Under the pieces are notes generated by a model, which worked only from the letters and a program-made list of their open reading frames with translations, had not been told where the DNA came from and did no database searches. Below are positions 1 through 7,288 of a stretch of DNA of 11,038 nucleotides, piece after piece; positions within the stretch are counted from its first letter, which is position 1, and every line of letters begins with the position of its first letter. The stretch is from IMCC26077 sp964561165 (GTDB taxonomy: Bacteria > Actinomycetota > Actinomycetes > Nanopelagicales > Nanopelagicaceae). Where the stretch lies: contig CAZLOJ010000036.1 in NCBI GenBank assembly GCA_964561165.1, forward strand, positions 1-11,038. The letters are read 5' to 3'. A program made the position numbers and the translations under genes.

Positions 1-1616
1 AGAACAATCTTCGGGTTTTTGAGGATTAAGCGCGCAATGGCCAACCGGGCCTTCTCGCCACCAGAGAGCCGATAACCACGCTCACCCACCATAGTTCCCA
101 AACCATCTGGGAGCGTTGTTATAAGATCCCAAATCTGCGCCAACTCGCATGCACGCTTCAACTCTTCAAATGTGGCATCGCTCTTTGCGTATCGAAGATT
201 CCCCTCGATCGTGTCGTGGAATAGGTGCGCATCTTGAGTCACAACACCAATCGTTTGTCGAAGTTCTTTGAGGTCTAAGTCTCTAAGGTCAACACCGCCT
301 AGGGTGATTACGCCCGACGTGACGTCATAAAGCCTTGGGATGAGCGAGATAATCGTAGTCTTGCCAGCTCCAGACGGACCGACGAGTGCGACTAACTCTC
401 CTTCGTTCGCGGTGAAATTCAACTCGTTCAGAATTTGTTCACTTGGAGCCAGATCTGGTTTTGCTACTACTTCAAGTGAAGCAAGCGAAACTTCTGATCC
501 CTTTGGATATGCGAAGTCCACGTTCGAGAAAGTTAGCTCCATTTTTACCGGAAGAGGTTTTGGATTCGTTGGCGATGTCACCATTGGTTCAAGATCTAAA
601 ACCTCAAAGACTCGCTCGAAAGAGACAAGAGCAGTCATCACATCAACGCGAACATTAGAGAGCGCGGTAAGTGGACCGTAAAGTCGAGCTAGCAGAGCTG
701 CAATCGCAAGAAGTTTTCCTACCGAAATAGTTCCTGATATCGCGAGATGGCCACCTAAACCATAAGCAATCGCCGTGGAGATTGATGCCACCAGCGTTAG
801 CCCAATAAAGAAGATGCGGTTCGCTAGCGCAATCTTGATTCCGATATCGGCAACTTTTCTTGCTTTGCCACGGAAGGACGCACCTTCACTTTTACCATCG
901 CCATAGAGTGAAACTAGCAGCGCACCACTGACATTGAAGCGTTCATTCATCATGCCAGACATCTCGGCATTGCCATTCATCGAATCTCGCGTGAGACCTT
1001 GAATTTTTCTTCCCATCATGCGAGATGGCAATAAGAAAATTGGGACCAGCACCAACGAAATCAGGGTGATTTGCCAAGAGAGATAGAAGAGAGCCCCGAG
1101 CACAAGTACCAGTGAGAGCACATTGGAGACCACACCAGCCAAGGTTGAAGTGAACGCCTGTTGCGCCCCGATGACATCAGAATTCAATCGTGAAATCAAC
1201 GCTCCCGTTTGGGTCCGTGTGAAAAAAGCGATTGATTGCCGCTGCACATGCTCGAAGACCTGAGAGCGCAAATCAAAGATCAACCCTTCCCCGATTTGCG
1301 AACTGAACCAACGTCCTACGATATTCATCAGCGCATCAATCAACGCCAATCCAGCAATCGCGAGAGCAATTGCGGTAACTAATCCCCCATTTTTCGGAAT
1401 CACTCCATCGTCAATCAAACGAGAGAGCAGAAGCGGGGTGGTGATAATTAAAACTGCATCGACAATTACGGTCAGAAGAAAAAATATAACCGCGCTCTTA
1501 TAAGGACTCGCAAAGGAAATAATTCGCTTTAGCGTTCCAGGCTTCAATTTGATGTTCTTAACCGATTGATCTTGCGTCATGGAGCGATACATCATCCACG
1601 GCGCTTGCATAGTCAT
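1..1616 (-). CDS. Type I ABC exporter, fused permease-ATPase (3' end cut by window edge)
   Basis: A membrane-embedded ATP-driven exporter with permease and ATPase in one chain; the substrate cannot be told. Translating the minus strand gives 538 codons before the window ends. Residues about 35-330 are hydrophobic with several membrane helices, typical of an ABC type I membrane domain. The nucleotide-binding domain follows: Walker A GPSGAGKTT (K419), a Q-loop in VVTQDAHLF, and the signature LSGGEKARLAIARL starting at residue 517. Walker B and the H-loop lie beyond the edge; about 60 residues are missing relative to the usual length near 600. In-frame ATGs lie at 1616, 1610, 1595, 1592 and 1580. 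I chose 1616 because the segment APWMMYRSMTQDQSV resembles the conserved N-terminus of actinobacterial homologues; no strong Shine-Dalgarno decides it. It follows sufT by 19 nt on the same strand and may be co-transcribed. The family is certain; a dedicated role in Fe-S metabolism is not shown. Confidence 0.93.
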   Translation of the reverse strand, partial: MTMQAPWMMYRSMTQDQSVKNIKLKPGTLKRIISFASPYKSAVIFFLLTVIVDAVLIITTPLLLSRLIDDGVIPKNGGLVTAIALAIAGLALIDALMNIVGRWFSSQIGEGLIFDLRSQVFEHVQRQSIAFFTRTQTGALISRLNSDVIGAQQAFTSTLAGVVSNVLSLVLVLGALFYLSWQITLISLVLVPIFLLPSRMMGRKIQGLTRDSMNGNAEMSGMMNERFNVSGALLVSLYGDGKSEGASFRGKARKVADIGIKIALANRIFFIGLTLVASISTAIAYGLGGHLAISGTISVGKLLAIAALLARLYGPLTALSNVRVDVMTALVSFERVFEVLDLEPMVTSPTNPKPLPVKMELTFSNVDFAYPKGSEVSLASLEVVAKPDLAPSEQILNELNFTANEGELVALVGPSGAGKTTIISLIPRLYDVTSGVITLGGVDLRDLDLKELRQTIGVVTQDAHLFHDTIEGNLRYAKSDATFEELKRACELAQIWDLITTLPDGLGTMVGERGYRLSGGEKARLAIARLILKNPKIV

Positions 1617-1635
1617 ATAACTCGCGGCAGTTTGG

Positions 1636-1947
1636 CTAAACGGTGAAACCAAGTGCGCGAAGTTGCTCGCGACCAGATTCGGTGATCTTGTCGGGGCCCC
1701 ATGGCGGCATCCATACCCAATTGATGCGAACGTCATCGGCAAGCCCATCGAGCGCACGCTTGGTCTGATCTTCAATTACATCAGTTAGCGGGCATGCGGC
1801 AGAGGTCAGAGTCATATCTAGAACGGCGATATTTGAAGGGTCGAGCGTAATGCCATACACCAGGCCGAGATCCACGACATTGATTCCCAATTCGGGGTCG
1901 ACGACATCCTTCATTGCCTCGGTGAGGTCTTCGATTGATGAACTCAT
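1636..1947 (-). CDS. sufT: SufT-like MIP18/DUF59 family protein, Fe-S maturation factor
   Basis: A small cytosolic protein of 103 residues, the single-domain MIP18 (DUF59) family that includes SufT and PaaD-like proteins and helps mature Fe-S proteins. Family marks are the N-terminal helix with VVDPELGINVVDLGLVYG (about residues 15-32), the stretch DMTLTSAACPLTD (about 44-56) holding the single conserved cysteine, and a C-terminal MPPWGPDKITESGREQL. The length is normal for a stand-alone member. A GGAAGG Shine-Dalgarno at 1957-1962 lies 9 nt before the ATG and supports this start. It is the last clear SUF gene, 51 nt after sufU, matching the sufU-sufT order of mycobacteria. The biochemical activity of the family is poorly defined; the assignment rests on fold motifs and context together. 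Confidence 0.93.
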   Translation of the reverse strand: MSSSIEDLTEAMKDVVDPELGINVVDLGLVYGITLDPSNIAVLDMTLTSAACPLTDVIEDQTKRALDGLADDVRINWVWMPPWGPDKITESGREQLRALGFTV

Positions 1948-1956
1948 GCTCTCTCG

Positions 1957-1962
1957 CCTTCC
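1957..1962 (-). promoter_or_regulatory. Ribosome binding site of sufT
   Basis: GGAAGG on the minus strand, 9 nt upstream of the sufT ATG. sufT is the SUF gene farthest from its upstream neighbour (51 nt), so it needs its own initiation site rather than coupling. Confidence 0.6.
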
Positions 1963-1998
1963 ACTCGCTTGCTCTTACCTGATTTACTTTGGTTCGCC

Positions 1999-2427
1999 CT
2001 AATCGCGCAGCGCTGCGTCGCGAAAAGCCATCCATCCCAACAGTGCACACTTTACTCGAGCCGGATACTTAGCGACCCCTGTGAAGGCAATCGCATCCTC
2101 TAGAACCTCGGTCTCTCCCGAAAAATTCCCCTTACTCTGCATTAGCTCAAGAAAGAGCCGCTCCAATTCCAGCGCCGCAGCACTTTCTTTACCAATCACC
2201 AAGTCGCACATGATGGACGCGCTCGCCTGTGAGATGGAACAACCAACTCCAGTCCAAGAGATTGCTTCGATGACACCATCGTGCACCGAGAGTCGGAGCG
2301 TCACCTCGTCACCACAGCTAGGGTTGTTATGGTGAACTTCGACGTCATATGGAGCGTGCAAAGATTTGTGGTGCGGATTCTTATAGTGATCGAGAATAAT
2401 CTCTTGATACAAAGACTCTAGGCTCAT
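1999..2427 (-). CDS. sufU: SufU, zinc-dependent sulfurtransferase partner of SufS
   Basis: SufU accepts persulfide sulfur from the cysteine desulfurase SufS and passes it on for Fe-S assembly in the cytosol; it replaces SufE in Gram-positive and actinobacterial SUF systems. The 142-residue protein has the IscU-like fold. Its Zn ligands are visible as C38 and D40 in NPSCGDE, C63 in GVGCSISQASAS, and C127 in VKCALLGW, matching the C-D-C-C set of Bacillus SufU. The N-terminus LYQEIILDHYKNPHH is typical. An extra cysteine, C74 (ASIMC), lies after the second ligand. The ATG is preceded by AGGTGG at 2435-2440, 7 nt away and overlapping the sufS stop. The gene follows sufS by 11 nt, fitting the functional pair. 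Confidence 0.97.
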   Translation of the reverse strand: MSLESLYQEIILDHYKNPHHKSLHAPYDVEVHHNNPSCGDEVTLRLSVHDGVIEAISWTGVGCSISQASASIMCDLVIGKESAAALELERLFLELMQSKGNFSGETEVLEDAIAFTGVAKYPARVKCALLGWMAFRDAALRD

Positions 2428-2434
2428 TCTTATG

Positions 2435-2440
2435 CCACCT
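2435..2440 (-). promoter_or_regulatory. Ribosome binding site of sufU inside the sufS stop region
   Basis: AGGTGG on the minus strand, 7 nt before the sufU ATG and overlapping the TAG stop of sufS by two bases. The placement suggests that translation of the SufS-SufU pair is coupled. Confidence 0.6.
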
Positions 2441-3704
2441 AAACCTTGAAAAATTTCTTAGCATCGATGACCGCAGAGATTAATTGATCTACCTCGTCGG
2501 CTGTGTTGTAGAGATAGAGACTGGCACGGGTGGTTGCCTGAACCTGCAGCGCTTGCATTAATGGCCATGCGCAGTGATGTCCAGTGCGAACTGCGATTCC
2601 TTGATCGTCAAGAACTTGACCAAGGTCGTGTGGATGAATCCCCTCTACAGTGAAAGAAATCGCGCCACCGCGTAATTTCATCTCTGTCGGCCCCACGATG
2701 GCAAGACCTGAAATCTCGGAGAGTCCCGCGATAGCTTGCTGAGTTAATTCGTGTTCGTGCGCAAACACCTGATCCATCCCAATATTCTGGAGATAATCGA
2801 TTGCCGCTCCCAAACCAACAGCTTGTGCCATATTCGGTACACCCGCTTCAAATCTTTTAGGTGACGTGGCATAGCGCGCCGAATTGATTGTGGCGCTCTC
2901 AATCATCGATCCGCCCGTAAGCATTGGCGGCATCTGATTGAGCAATAGCTTCGCGCCCCAGAGAATTCCAACCCCCGTAGGTCCTAGCGCCTTATGACCA
3001 GAGAAGGCGAGGAAATCGATATCTAATGCACGAATATCAACTTTCATGTGTGGAGCTGATTGGCAGGCATCTAACAACATCAAAGAACCAACCACTCGAA
3101 CTCGTTCAGTGATGGGTTGGAGATCCGTGATTGCCCCCGTGACATTTGATTGATGAGTCAGTGCAACTATCGCTGTGTTTTCATCGATTAACTCATTGAG
3201 GTTGCTCAGATCTAAACGACCATCGCTACTTACCGAGAACCAGCGGAGTTGCGCGCCGGTTTTCTCAGCTAGATGTTGCCACGGCAGGAGATTTGCATGA
3301 TGTTCCAACTCGGAAACGACTATGTTTTTGGAGTTGTCGATGTAAAACGGTGAACTCTTATCTACTTTGCCAATGCTCGAATTCAGAAAACCATATGCAA
3401 CTATATTTATCGATTCGGTCGCACTTTTGGTAAAGATAATCTCGTCGCTATCAACATTCAGAAAACTTGCCACCGTTGCGCGAGCGCCCTCAAACGCATC
3501 CGTTGCCTCTTCGGCAAGCAAATGCGCTCCACGGTGAACAGCTGCGTTGTGGTGAAAGTAAAATTCACGTTCGGCGTCTACAACAGCCCGAGGTTTCTGT
3601 GAAGTTGCGCCACTATCCAGATAGACCAACTTTTTTCCGTTGCGTACTACCCGGGAGAGGATAGGGAAATCCTCTCGCAGCGCATTTACATCAAAAGCAG
3701 GCAT
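2439..3704 (-). CDS. sufS: SufS, group II cysteine desulfurase
   Basis: A PLP enzyme that converts L-cysteine to alanine plus an enzyme-bound persulfide, the sulfur source for the SUF scaffold. It is 421 residues long, normal for SufS. Features in order: N-terminal YLDSGATSQKP (28-38), HRGAHLLAEEAT (58-69), ELEHHANLLPW with the PLP-stacking histidine pair (135/136), LDACQSAPH with PLP-contacting D212 and Q215, the Schiff-base lysine K238 in AFSGHKALGPTG, the active-site C378 in RTGHHCAWPL, and R393 near the C-terminus, likely binding substrate carboxylate. RTGHHCA is the class II signature and separates SufS from IscS/NifS. The start overlaps the sufC stop by one base (TAATG), and the nearest GGAG is 14 nt away, so translation is probably coupled to sufC. 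sufU follows directly. Confidence 0.97.
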   Translation of the reverse strand: MPAFDVNALREDFPILSRVVRNGKKLVYLDSGATSQKPRAVVDAEREFYFHHNAAVHRGAHLLAEEATDAFEGARATVASFLNVDSDEIIFTKSATESINIVAYGFLNSSIGKVDKSSPFYIDNSKNIVVSELEHHANLLPWQHLAEKTGAQLRWFSVSSDGRLDLSNLNELIDENTAIVALTHQSNVTGAITDLQPITERVRVVGSLMLLDACQSAPHMKVDIRALDIDFLAFSGHKALGPTGVGILWGAKLLLNQMPPMLTGGSMIESATINSARYATSPKRFEAGVPNMAQAVGLGAAIDYLQNIGMDQVFAHEHELTQQAIAGLSEISGLAIVGPTEMKLRGGAISFTVEGIHPHDLGQVLDDQGIAVRTGHHCAWPLMQALQVQATTRASLYLYNTADEVDQLISAVIDAKKFFKV

Positions 3705-4456
3705 TAGTTACGTGTGTACTCCGCATAACCTTGGGCCTCTAGGCGATCGGCAAGTTCAGCCCCGCCTTGCTCAACGATGCGACCGCCCGCAAAGACATGG
3801 ACGAAGTCCGGTTTGATATAGCGAAGAATCCGCGTGTAGTGCGTAATGAGCATCACGCCGACATCGCTCTTCGATTTGATTCGATTGACGCCCTCCGAGA
3901 CTATCCGAAGCGCATCGACATCTAGGCCGGAGTCGGTCTCATCCAAGATTGCGATCTTGGGCTTGAGGAGCTCCATCTGCAAAATCTCGTGGCGCTTCTT
4001 CTCTCCACCAGAGAAACCTTCATTGACATTTCGCTCCGAAAAGGCTGGATCCATACCAAGTGCGCTCATCGCATCTTTCACTTCGCCTACCCATGTTCGC
4101 ACCTTTGGCGCCTCGCCACGTATCGCTGTTGCCGCAGTGCGAAGGAAGTTTGAAACGGAAACCCCTGGAACCTCTACTGGATATTGCATCGCAAGAAATA
4201 GTCCAGCGCGAGCTCGCTCATCGACGCTCATTTCGAGAACATCGACGCCATCGAGGGTCACGCTGCCACCGGTAATCGAATACTTCGGATGACCGGCTAT
4301 CGAGTATGCGAGCGTAGATTTACCGGAACCATTTGGACCCATGATGGCATGCGTCTCACCGCTCTTTATGGTGAGATCGACGCCCTTGAGGATTTCGCGT
4401 GCACCGCCCTCGGTATCTACGGACACTTGGAGATTCTTGATCTCTAATACTGACAT
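3704..4456 (-). CDS. sufC: SufC, ABC-type ATPase of the SufBC2D scaffold
   Basis: A soluble ATPase that binds SufB and SufD and drives the conformational change needed for cluster assembly. The 250-residue protein has all ABC motifs: Walker A GPNGSGKST (40-48), Q-loop Q91 in LAMQYPVEVPG, signature FSGGEKKRHE (148-157), Walker B IAILDETDSGLD (168-179) and the switch histidine H206 in ITHYTR. DETDSGLD and the KKRHEILQ stretch after the signature are characteristic of SufC and separate it from transporter ATPases; no membrane partner is encoded beside it. It lies 29 nt after the Rieske gene with a purine-rich leader just before the ATG, and its stop codon shares a base with the sufS start. Confidence 0.98.
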   Translation of the reverse strand: MSVLEIKNLQVSVDTEGGAREILKGVDLTIKSGETHAIMGPNGSGKSTLAYSIAGHPKYSITGGSVTLDGVDVLEMSVDERARAGLFLAMQYPVEVPGVSVSNFLRTAATAIRGEAPKVRTWVGEVKDAMSALGMDPAFSERNVNEGFSGGEKKRHEILQMELLKPKIAILDETDSGLDVDALRIVSEGVNRIKSKSDVGVMLITHYTRILRYIKPDFVHVFAGGRIVEQGGAELADRLEAQGYAEYTRN

Positions 4457-4485
4457 CGCCTTCTTCTCGCTCTCTCTTGTTATCT

Positions 4486-4788
4486 CTAGCTCTTTGAAAT
4501 GGTGACGTTGTCACCATCGATGGTTACCTGAAACTTTGTTGCCGCAGCTGTGGCTGGTGGAGTGGCTACTGCGCCGGTGCGAATGTCGAACTCCGCACCA
4601 TGTAGCCAGCATTCGATGAGCGGACCATTCATCTCACCCTCACTCAGTGATGCGTCCGAGTGAGTACAGGTATCACCGATTGCGTAAACCTGATCTTCGA
4701 AAAGTGCGACGCAGACTGGAACGCCCTCGACCATGACCAATTTTGGAGCGCCCGGAGTTAGTTCGCTCTTGGCAAAAGTTGTCGTCAT
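4486..4788 (-). CDS. Rieske-type [2Fe-2S] ferredoxin within the SUF operon
   Basis: A 100-residue small Rieske protein, probably a cytosolic electron carrier or cluster-binding accessory factor. The two ligand motifs are CTH (C41, H43) and CWLHG (C60, H63), spaced as in Rieske ferredoxins of dioxygenase systems. There is no signal peptide or membrane anchor, so it is not a bc1-complex Rieske subunit. Genes of this type are often labelled as dioxygenase ferredoxin subunits (the non-heme dioxygenase family). No oxygenase is near here, and the gene lies between sufD and sufC, as I recall for Streptomyces-type SUF operons. Its ATG overlaps the sufD stop by four bases (ATGA), so translation is coupled to the scaffold genes. 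A role in SUF assembly, such as electron supply, is inference from position alone. Confidence 0.93.
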   Translation of the reverse strand: MTTTFAKSELTPGAPKLVMVEGVPVCVALFEDQVYAIGDTCTHSDASLSEGEMNGPLIECWLHGAEFDIRTGAVATPPATAAATKFQVTIDGDNVTISKS

Positions 4789-5876
4789 GCATTCACCTGC
4801 GAAAGCTCGCGATCAATTCGCGCCATCAAGCGCTCTTCGATCGTCTCTATCTTGATATTGCGAAGAAGTTCAGCAAAGAATCCACGCAACACCAATCGTC
4901 GAGCTTCAGTGGAAGGAATGCCGCGCGACATCAGGTAGAACAATTGATCATCATCGAAACGACCAGTGGCGCTTGCATGCCCAGCTCCTACGATCTCACC
5001 AGTTTCAATCTCGAGATTGGGAACCGAGTCTGCACGTGCGCCATCAGAGAGCAAGAGGTTTCGATTAAGTTCATAGGTATCAGTTCCTACTGCATTTGGG
5101 CGGATTGCAACATCGCCGAACCACACAGTTCGAGCTGATTCTCCGAGTAGCGCCCCTTTATAGGTCACTCGCGAGCGGCAATGTGGCTTGTCATGCTCAA
5201 CGTGAACGCGGTGCTCGAGATGCTGTCCACTGGTTGCGAAATAAAGACCGTAGGCATCTACTTCACCACCAGTTGCGAGGAAATTAATGCGCGGAAGAAG
5301 TCGAACAGTTGCGCCGCCGAGAGTTACTTCGATGAGCGTGAGCTTCGCATCTTTGCCTATTACTGCTTGGTGTCGACCAAGATGTGTGGCGTCGTTCTCC
5401 CACTCTTGGAGGGAGATGAAGGTCAACTGTGCGCCATCGGCTAATTCGATTTCAACATCTTCAGAGAGGATCGCCGAACCAGAGTTATGCACGATTACTG
5501 TCGCCTTGGAGTGACGCCCCGCCTTCACTAAAACTCTTTCGAAGTTTGCGCTAGTTAGTGACGCTCCCACTCGATCTAAGAGGATTGGTGTGCTCGTTTC
5601 CATATCGGGGGGAATCTCAATGGTTAACACTTCGCTCGCTTTAGAGATTGCTGTCGCTGCAGCAAAATCTTCGGGAGCTACGAGAGGCGCTCCCCCTGTA
5701 GTTGTTGAAATTCGCACACCTTCAGGAGCCGAGAGGTTGGCAACCACACTCTTGCCCGCTTCGATGCTCCCATCAAGTAGGCCAATGATCCGCGGAAGTG
5801 GCGTAAAACGCCAAGCCTCCTCGCGACCAGTTGGAAGTGTTGGAGCGACCAACGTTGAGATTTGTGCACTTGCCAT
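4785..5876 (-). CDS. sufD: SufD, Fe-S cluster scaffold subunit
   Basis: SufD pairs with SufB and SufC in the SufBC2D complex and is linked to iron acquisition for the nascent cluster. The 363-residue protein starts with the usual helical segment (GREEAWRFTPLPRI, 17-30), continues as a long beta-helix with a conserved RVHVEHDKPHC block (223-233) and ends with GAGHASATGRFDDDQ. H300 in that block corresponds by motif to the conserved histidine near the E. coli SufD C-terminus (H360). The following FYLMSRGIPSTEARRLVLRG is shared with SufB, as expected of paralogues. The start shares one base with the sufB stop (TAATG), and the end overlaps the Rieske gene by four bases, so the three are likely translated in series. 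Confidence 0.97.
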   Translation of the reverse strand: MASAQISTLVAPTLPTGREEAWRFTPLPRIIGLLDGSIEAGKSVVANLSAPEGVRISTTTGGAPLVAPEDFAAATAISKASEVLTIEIPPDMETSTPILLDRVGASLTSANFERVLVKAGRHSKATVIVHNSGSAILSEDVEIELADGAQLTFISLQEWENDATHLGRHQAVIGKDAKLTLIEVTLGGATVRLLPRINFLATGGEVDAYGLYFATSGQHLEHRVHVEHDKPHCRSRVTYKGALLGESARTVWFGDVAIRPNAVGTDTYELNRNLLLSDGARADSVPNLEIETGEIVGAGHASATGRFDDDQLFYLMSRGIPSTEARRLVLRGFFAELLRNIKIETIEERLMARIDRELSQVNA

Positions 5877-7288
5877 TAACCGACCGCTCCTTCCATTTGC
5901 AACTCAATGAGTCGGTTGAGTTCAAGCGCATACTCCATTGGCAATTCACGAGCAATTGGCTCGACAAAGCCACGCACAATCATCGCCATCGCTTCATCTT
6001 CAGATAGTCCACGCGACATTAGATAGAAAAGCTGATCGTCACTGATTTTCGAGACGGTAGCTTCGTGGCCCATTTGCACGTCATCTTCACGGACGTCGAC
6101 ATAGGGATAGGTGTCCGATCGCGAAATGGTGTCAACAAGGAGCGCATCGCATTTAACGGTGCTCTTTGAATGATGTGCGCCTTCCTCAACCTTGACCAGG
6201 CCGCGATAAGAAGTTCGCCCACCACCGCGCGCAACAGACTTACTGATAATTGTTGATGAAGTGTACGGAGCTGCGTGCACCATCTTCGCGCCAGCATCTT
6301 GGTGTTGACCTTCGCCTGCGAATGCGATGGAGAGAGTTTCGCCCTTTGAGTGAGCGCCCATGAGAAAGACTGCTGGGTATTTCATTGTGACCTTAGAGCC
6401 GATATTGCCATCGATCCATTCCATGGTTGCGCCTTCTTGGCAGACTGCCCGCTTGGTCACGAGGTTATAGACATTGTTCGACCAATTTTGAATTGTCGTA
6501 TAACGCACGCGTGCATTCTTCTTCACGATGATTTCGACTACTGCAGAGTGGAGTGAATCTGAGGAATAGATAGGCGCAGTACATCCTTCGACGTAGTGGA
6601 CATAGGAATCTTCGTCAGCGATGATCAATGTGCGCTCGAATTGACCCATATTCTCAGTATTAATCCGGAAATAAGCTTGGAGAGGAATCTCCACGTGTAC
6701 GCCCTTTGGAACGTAGACGAAGGATCCGCCAGACCACACGGCAGTATTGAGCGCTGCGAACTTGTTGTCGCCTACCGGGATTACAGTGCCGAAGTACTCC
6801 TTGAAGACATCCTCGTGTTCACGAAGTGCAGTATCGGTATCCAAGAAGAGCACACCTTGGGCTTCGAGGTCCTCGCGAATGGAGTGATACACAACTTCTG
6901 ATTCGTATTGCGCGGCAACGCCAGCGATTAGACGATTCTTCTCGGCTTCAGGTATTCCAAGTCGATCGTAGGTGTTCTTAATGTCATCAGGAAGTTCTTC
7001 CCAAGATGTCGCTTGCTTCTCAGTTGAACGCACAAAATATTTGATGTCATCAAATTTGATACCTGAGAGATCAGAGCCCCACTCTGGCATTGGCTTCTTG
7101 CCAAATAGCGAGAGACCCTTAAGGCGTAAATTGAGCATCCACTCTGGTTCGCTCTTCTTTGACGAGATATCGCGCACGACATCTTCATTGAGTCCGCGAC
7201 GTGAATTCGCTCCGACGTCGTTCGCGTCCGACCAGCCGTACTGGTATTTGCCGATTCCCTCTAGCTCTGGATGTGTGGTCGCGCTCAT
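5876..7288 (-). CDS. sufB: SufB, Fe-S cluster scaffold subunit
   Basis: SufB is the scaffold on which the cluster is built from SufS/SufU sulfur and iron. The protein is 470 residues long, full length and intein-free. The N-terminal region includes KYQYGWSDAND and PEWMLNLRLKGL; the core beta-helix contains SGGSFVYVPKGVHVEIPLQ and YVHYVEGCTAP. Near the end, C380 in STVKCDALL and E409 in MGHEATVSK match the cysteine and glutamate essential in E. coli SufB (C405, E434). A strong Shine-Dalgarno (AAAAGGGG, 7296-7303) lies 7 nt before the ATG, which overlaps the apparent sufR stop as ATGA. It is the first structural gene of the operon. Confidence 0.98.
   Translation of the reverse strand: MSATTHPELEGIGKYQYGWSDANDVGANSRRGLNEDVVRDISSKKSEPEWMLNLRLKGLSLFGKKPMPEWGSDLSGIKFDDIKYFVRSTEKQATSWEELPDDIKNTYDRLGIPEAEKNRLIAGVAAQYESEVVYHSIREDLEAQGVLFLDTDTALREHEDVFKEYFGTVIPVGDNKFAALNTAVWSGGSFVYVPKGVHVEIPLQAYFRINTENMGQFERTLIIADEDSYVHYVEGCTAPIYSSDSLHSAVVEIIVKKNARVRYTTIQNWSNNVYNLVTKRAVCQEGATMEWIDGNIGSKVTMKYPAVFLMGAHSKGETLSIAFAGEGQHQDAGAKMVHAAPYTSSTIISKSVARGGGRTSYRGLVKVEEGAHHSKSTVKCDALLVDTISRSDTYPYVDVREDDVQMGHEATVSKISDDQLFYLMSRGLSEDEAMAMIVRGFVEPIARELPMEYALELNRLIELQMEGAVG

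Noticed and set aside
3846..4292. Long open frame on the plus strand antisense to sufC (148 codons)
   Set aside because: It lies wholly opposite a well-conserved gene, its translation resembles no known family, and long antisense frames are expected opposite biased codon use. The same holds for the other plus-strand frames between 340 and 7300.
4486..4788. Rieske subunit of a dioxygenase or of the bc1 complex
   Set aside because: There is no oxygenase or cytochrome gene beside it, no membrane anchor, and it overlaps sufD within a SUF operon.
5876..7288. Possible intein in SufB, as found in mycobacteria
   Set aside because: The protein is a continuous 470 residues of normal SufB sequence, with no intein-type insertion.
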